Below, piece by piece: positions 61,656 to 64,000 of a DNA stretch of 64,000 nt. The number at the start of each line of letters is the position of its first letter. Within the stretch, counting starts at the first letter, position 1. The notes beneath the pieces were generated by a model. It worked only from the letters and a program-made list of their open reading frames with translations, did no database searches and was not told the DNA's origin. The position numbers were made by a program, and so were the translations under genes. The DNA is from CAVSUZ01 sp963834715 (lineage in GTDB: Bacteria; Pseudomonadota; Alphaproteobacteria; Acetobacterales; Acetobacteraceae): contig CAWIDE010000027.1 in the NCBI GenBank assembly GCA_963834715.1, forward strand, positions 62,001-126,000. The letters run 5' to 3'.

Positions 61656-61837
61656 GTAGCGCAGCCGAGCCGCCTGCCGCGATCTTTGCAGCCCCAAGTA
61701 TTCAGGCGCCAAATTTGGGGGTCCCTCTTGCGGGACCCGCTCAGGGACTTACCGAGTACTGCAAAACCCTTGCAGACCGTGTGAAAACTCAATCGCAACG
61801 GATTCCGAATCGGGATGCGGGGCAATAGAATCGCGGC

Positions 61838-62226
61838 ATGACGCACCTCGTCGGCCACGATCGCGGTCAAACTCTATTGCTGCCGGAATCGCTGGACGAG
61901 TATGTTGGCCCGGAGAACCCAGTACGGTTCATCGAAGCGTTTGTCGATGGGCTCGATCTCGCTGCCGCAGGGTTCGGTCGTGTTCGACCGAAGGAGACCG
62001 GCCGTCCTGGCTACGCGCCCGGTGATCTGCTGAAGCTCTACATCTACGGTTATCTTAACCGGATCCGGTCCAGCCGACGCCTGGAAGCCGAAGCTCACCG
62101 CAACATTGAGGTGATTTGGCTGCTGCGAGCGGCACCTGAAGCCTGACTTCAAGACTATCGCCGACTTCCGCCGTGACAACCGCACCGCCTTCCGCCCGGT
62201 ATTCCGCCAATTCGTGTTGCTATGCC
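61838..62226 (+). pseudogene. IS1182-family transposase N-terminal part, interrupted by IS66
   Basis: ATG 61838 starts HDRGQTLLLPESLDEYVGPE, NPVRFIEAFVDGLDL, RPGYAPGDLLKLYIYGYLNRIRSSRRLEAEAHRNIEVIWLL, the conserved opening of IS1182-type DDE transposases. A frameshift near 62130 moves it to RHLKPDFKTIADFRRDNRTAFRPVFRQFVLLCRK. There it is cut at 62226/62227 by IS66 copy D. The rest of the gene should lie beyond the window. Confidence 0.82.
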
Positions 62227-64000
62227 GTAAGCGTAAGGCGAGCACCAGTATTGACGCCGTGAGCCCCTGCCCAGACGTTCTTGGCCTGGGCCGATTTGAG
62301 CCCGCCGAGAGGAAGCACGTGACTGGTGGTTCAGTGTTGGCGCTGCGGTTCCGGCTGGCGGCAATGCCGTCAGGCCGCAGCTGCCATTGGCGGTTGGAAG
62401 TTCCAGGGGAGAAGCTCGTCGATTCGGTTGATCGGATGACCTCGAGCCAACCGATCAAGGACTGAAGCGAGATAAGCCTCAGGATCGAGCTTGTTGAGTT
62501 TTGCTAACTCGACGATCGTGTAAATCGCTGCTGCCCTTTGGCCTCCCCGGTCGGAACCAAGGAACAGAAAGTTTTTCCTCGACACCGCAATCCCTCTCAG
62601 GAGACGCTCAGAGAGGTTGTTATCGATGCTAAGACGTCCGTCCTCGACATATCGGGTCAGGGCATCCCAGCGGCTCAGCGTGTACTGGAAGGCTTTGCCG
62701 AGTGGTGCCTTGCCGGACAACCGCCGGCGTTGCCCTTCTGCCCATTCGCGGAATGCATCCAGCAATGGCTTGCTGCGAGCCTGACGCTCCCTCTGGCGCT
62801 GCTCGGCGGGCTTGCCCTTGATATCCGCTTCAATGGCGTAGAGTTCCTGAATCCGGCGCAGGGCTTCCTCGGCAATGGGGGACTTTGTCGTCTCGAATAC
62901 CTCGAACAGCTTGCGCCGAGCATGAGCGAAGCAGGCAACATGGATGATCCGGGGAGGCTTCGATCCGCTTCCCCGATAGAGCGCCTCGTAGCCGGCGAAG
63001 GCATCCGAATGCAGGTAACCGCTAAAGCCCTCGAGATGTCCACGTGGCCGCTCGCCTTTGCGATCGGCGCTATAGCGATAGAACACCGCCGGATGTCCCG
63101 GACCGGCATAGGGCCGCGGATCGACGGCGTAACACCAAAGCCGCGCGATGCGCGTTTTCCCGGTTCCCGGCGCCAGGGTTCGAATCGGTGTGTCGTCGGT
63201 CCAGAGGACCTCTTGTGCCATGACGTATTGTCCGATGCGCTCGGCCAGGGGTTGCACCCACCACGCGACATGTCCCATCCAGTCCGCCATGATGGCGCGG
63301 TCGATGTCGATGCCCTCGCGCTCGAGAATCGCAGACTGCCGATAGAGAGGGATGCCATCGCAATACTTGGAGACGGCGACATTGGCCAGCAGTCCGGCTC
63401 CCGGCCGTCCCTTTTCGATCGGCAGCTCCGGTGCCGGCGCCTGGAAGATGGTCTCGCATACCCGACACGCATATTTCGGCCGCAGATGGCGGATCACCTT
63501 CATTCTGGCGGGGATCTTGTCCATCACTTCGGTTGCCGTCTCGCCAAGCTTGACCAGGCGCGCGGGATCGCAGTTGTTGCACTGACAGGCAATTTCGGGC
63601 TCATGCACCACAATCTCGCGCGGCAAATGGGCCGGCAATGGCTTGCGGCCGGGCGGTTTCGGACGGAACCTGGCGGCCGGCCGTTCTTTGGGTTCCGCGG
63701 TGGACTGTTTGGCCTGCGCCGCGGTCGTCTCAGCGACGTTCTCCTCCAGCTCTTCCAGCCGCATCTCCAATTGCGCGATCTCACGGTCGAGCTTTTCGGA
63801 AGATTGGCCATAACGTTGCCGCAGCAGCGTGGCCAGTCGCAGTTTCATTTGCTCGATTTCGAGCCGGGCCGTCTTCAGCTCGTCGTTGACCGCCGCCAGC
63901 CTGGCGTCACGCTCCGCCACCATGGCGCGCAGCGTCGCGTTCTCCACGCGCAGCGATTCGAGCTCGGACATGCGACAGGCTTAGCGAATCCACGATTCCC
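62227..64000 (-). mobile_element. IS66-family element, copy D, runs off the window
   Basis: The left end begins GTAAGCGTAAGGCGAG at 62227, inside the IS1182 transposase. tnpC is on the minus strand, so tnpB and tnpA should lie to the right, beyond the window. The left flanking 8-mer is GCTATGCC and should be repeated after the other end. Confidence 0.85.
62370..63971 (-). CDS. tnpC: IS66 transposase TnpC, copy D
   Basis: A complete 533-residue IS66 transposase of a third subtype. Coiled coil at residues 1-85 (ERDARLAAVNDELKTARLE, then QLEMRLEELEENVAETTAAQ), zinc-binding ACQCNNCDP and YACRVCET, catalytic WTDDTPIRTLAPGTGKTR and LHSDAFAGYEALY, and the final acidic residue in NNLSERLLRGIAVSRKNFLFLGS. 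Open throughout. Confidence 0.95.
   Translation of the reverse strand: MSELESLRVENATLRAMVAERDARLAAVNDELKTARLEIEQMKLRLATLLRQRYGQSSEKLDREIAQLEMRLEELEENVAETTAAQAKQSTAEPKERPAARFRPKPPGRKPLPAHLPREIVVHEPEIACQCNNCDPARLVKLGETATEVMDKIPARMKVIRHLRPKYACRVCETIFQAPAPELPIEKGRPGAGLLANVAVSKYCDGIPLYRQSAILEREGIDIDRAIMADWMGHVAWWVQPLAERIGQYVMAQEVLWTDDTPIRTLAPGTGKTRIARLWCYAVDPRPYAGPGHPAVFYRYSADRKGERPRGHLEGFSGYLHSDAFAGYEALYRGSGSKPPRIIHVACFAHARRKLFEVFETTKSPIAEEALRRIQELYAIEADIKGKPAEQRQRERQARSKPLLDAFREWAEGQRRRLSGKAPLGKAFQYTLSRWDALTRYVEDGRLSIDNNLSERLLRGIAVSRKNFLFLGSDRGGQRAAAIYTIVELAKLNKLDPEAYLASVLDRLARGHPINRIDELLPWNFQPPMAAAA

Noticed and set aside
1..64000. CRISPR arrays, phage structural genes, rRNA operon
   Set aside because: No regularly spaced repeats, phage modules or rRNA-like sequence were seen on either strand.

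Overview
The window reads as chromosomal DNA of a high-GC alphaproteobacterium. The closest overall feel is an acidophile-like member of the Acetobacteraceae. This is inferred from the sufB-C-D-S-U-T-A order with an Rrf2 regulator, the addB-addA pair next to trxA, and the protein flavour; no database search backs it. About 35 kb is core-type chromosome and about 29 kb is an accessory zone full of insertion sequences and broken genes.

Layout. 1-8.3 kb: an ampG-like permease cut by the window edge, tRNA-Leu(CAA), and a complete SUF iron-sulfur assembly operon in which sufB carries a one-base insertion, followed by a DUF29 gene. 8.4-17.4 kb: a surface-polysaccharide cluster (methyltransferase, large membrane protein, GT2 glycosyltransferase). 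The glycosyltransferase gene is split by an IS256-family element, and that element carries a group II intron inside its own right terminal repeat. 17.6-31.6 kb: housekeeping genes (D-cysteine desulfhydrase-like enzyme, MsrP, amidase, glutamate dehydrogenase with a one-base deletion, a Uma2-type nuclease with a frameshift, thioredoxin, AddA/AddB, a LOG-type protein, tRNA-Arg(ACG)). 31.6-64 kb: the accessory zone. It holds four IS66-family copies, three IS6-family copies, two IS5-family copies, fragments of IS630, IS3 and IS1182 elements, and pseudogenes of an FAD oxidoreductase, an OsmC protein, a YghU-type glutathione transferase and a cold-shock protein. Islands of intact genes remain: rhodanese, a DoxX-DoxX-NDH2 fusion, a DoxX gene, a gntR-tauE-DUF1634 operon, a LexA-like wHTH gene coupled to glgM/glgA, and otsA.

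How the genes fit together. The SUF operon makes Fe-S clusters; its gene junctions overlap or nearly touch, so it is probably one transcript under the Rrf2 sensor. Sulfur and thiol chemistry recurs (SufS, D-cysteine desulfhydrase, MsrP, thioredoxin, rhodanese, DoxX proteins, TauE/SafE exporter, OsmC and YghU remnants), which is suggestive but not proof of one pathway. glgM/glgA and otsA both use sugar nucleotides for alpha-glucan or trehalose synthesis, fitting osmotic or carbon-storage physiology.

The most informative result is a fully reconstructable nested insertion (glycosyltransferase, then IS256, then group II intron). Removing the intron restores a 27-bp terminal repeat. Removing the IS and one copy of its 8-bp target duplication restores a 750-codon open frame. 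Several single-base indels in otherwise intact core genes (sufB, gdh, the Uma2 gene, the tRNA-Arg T-loop) raise the possibility of assembly errors and should be checked against reads before any biological reading.
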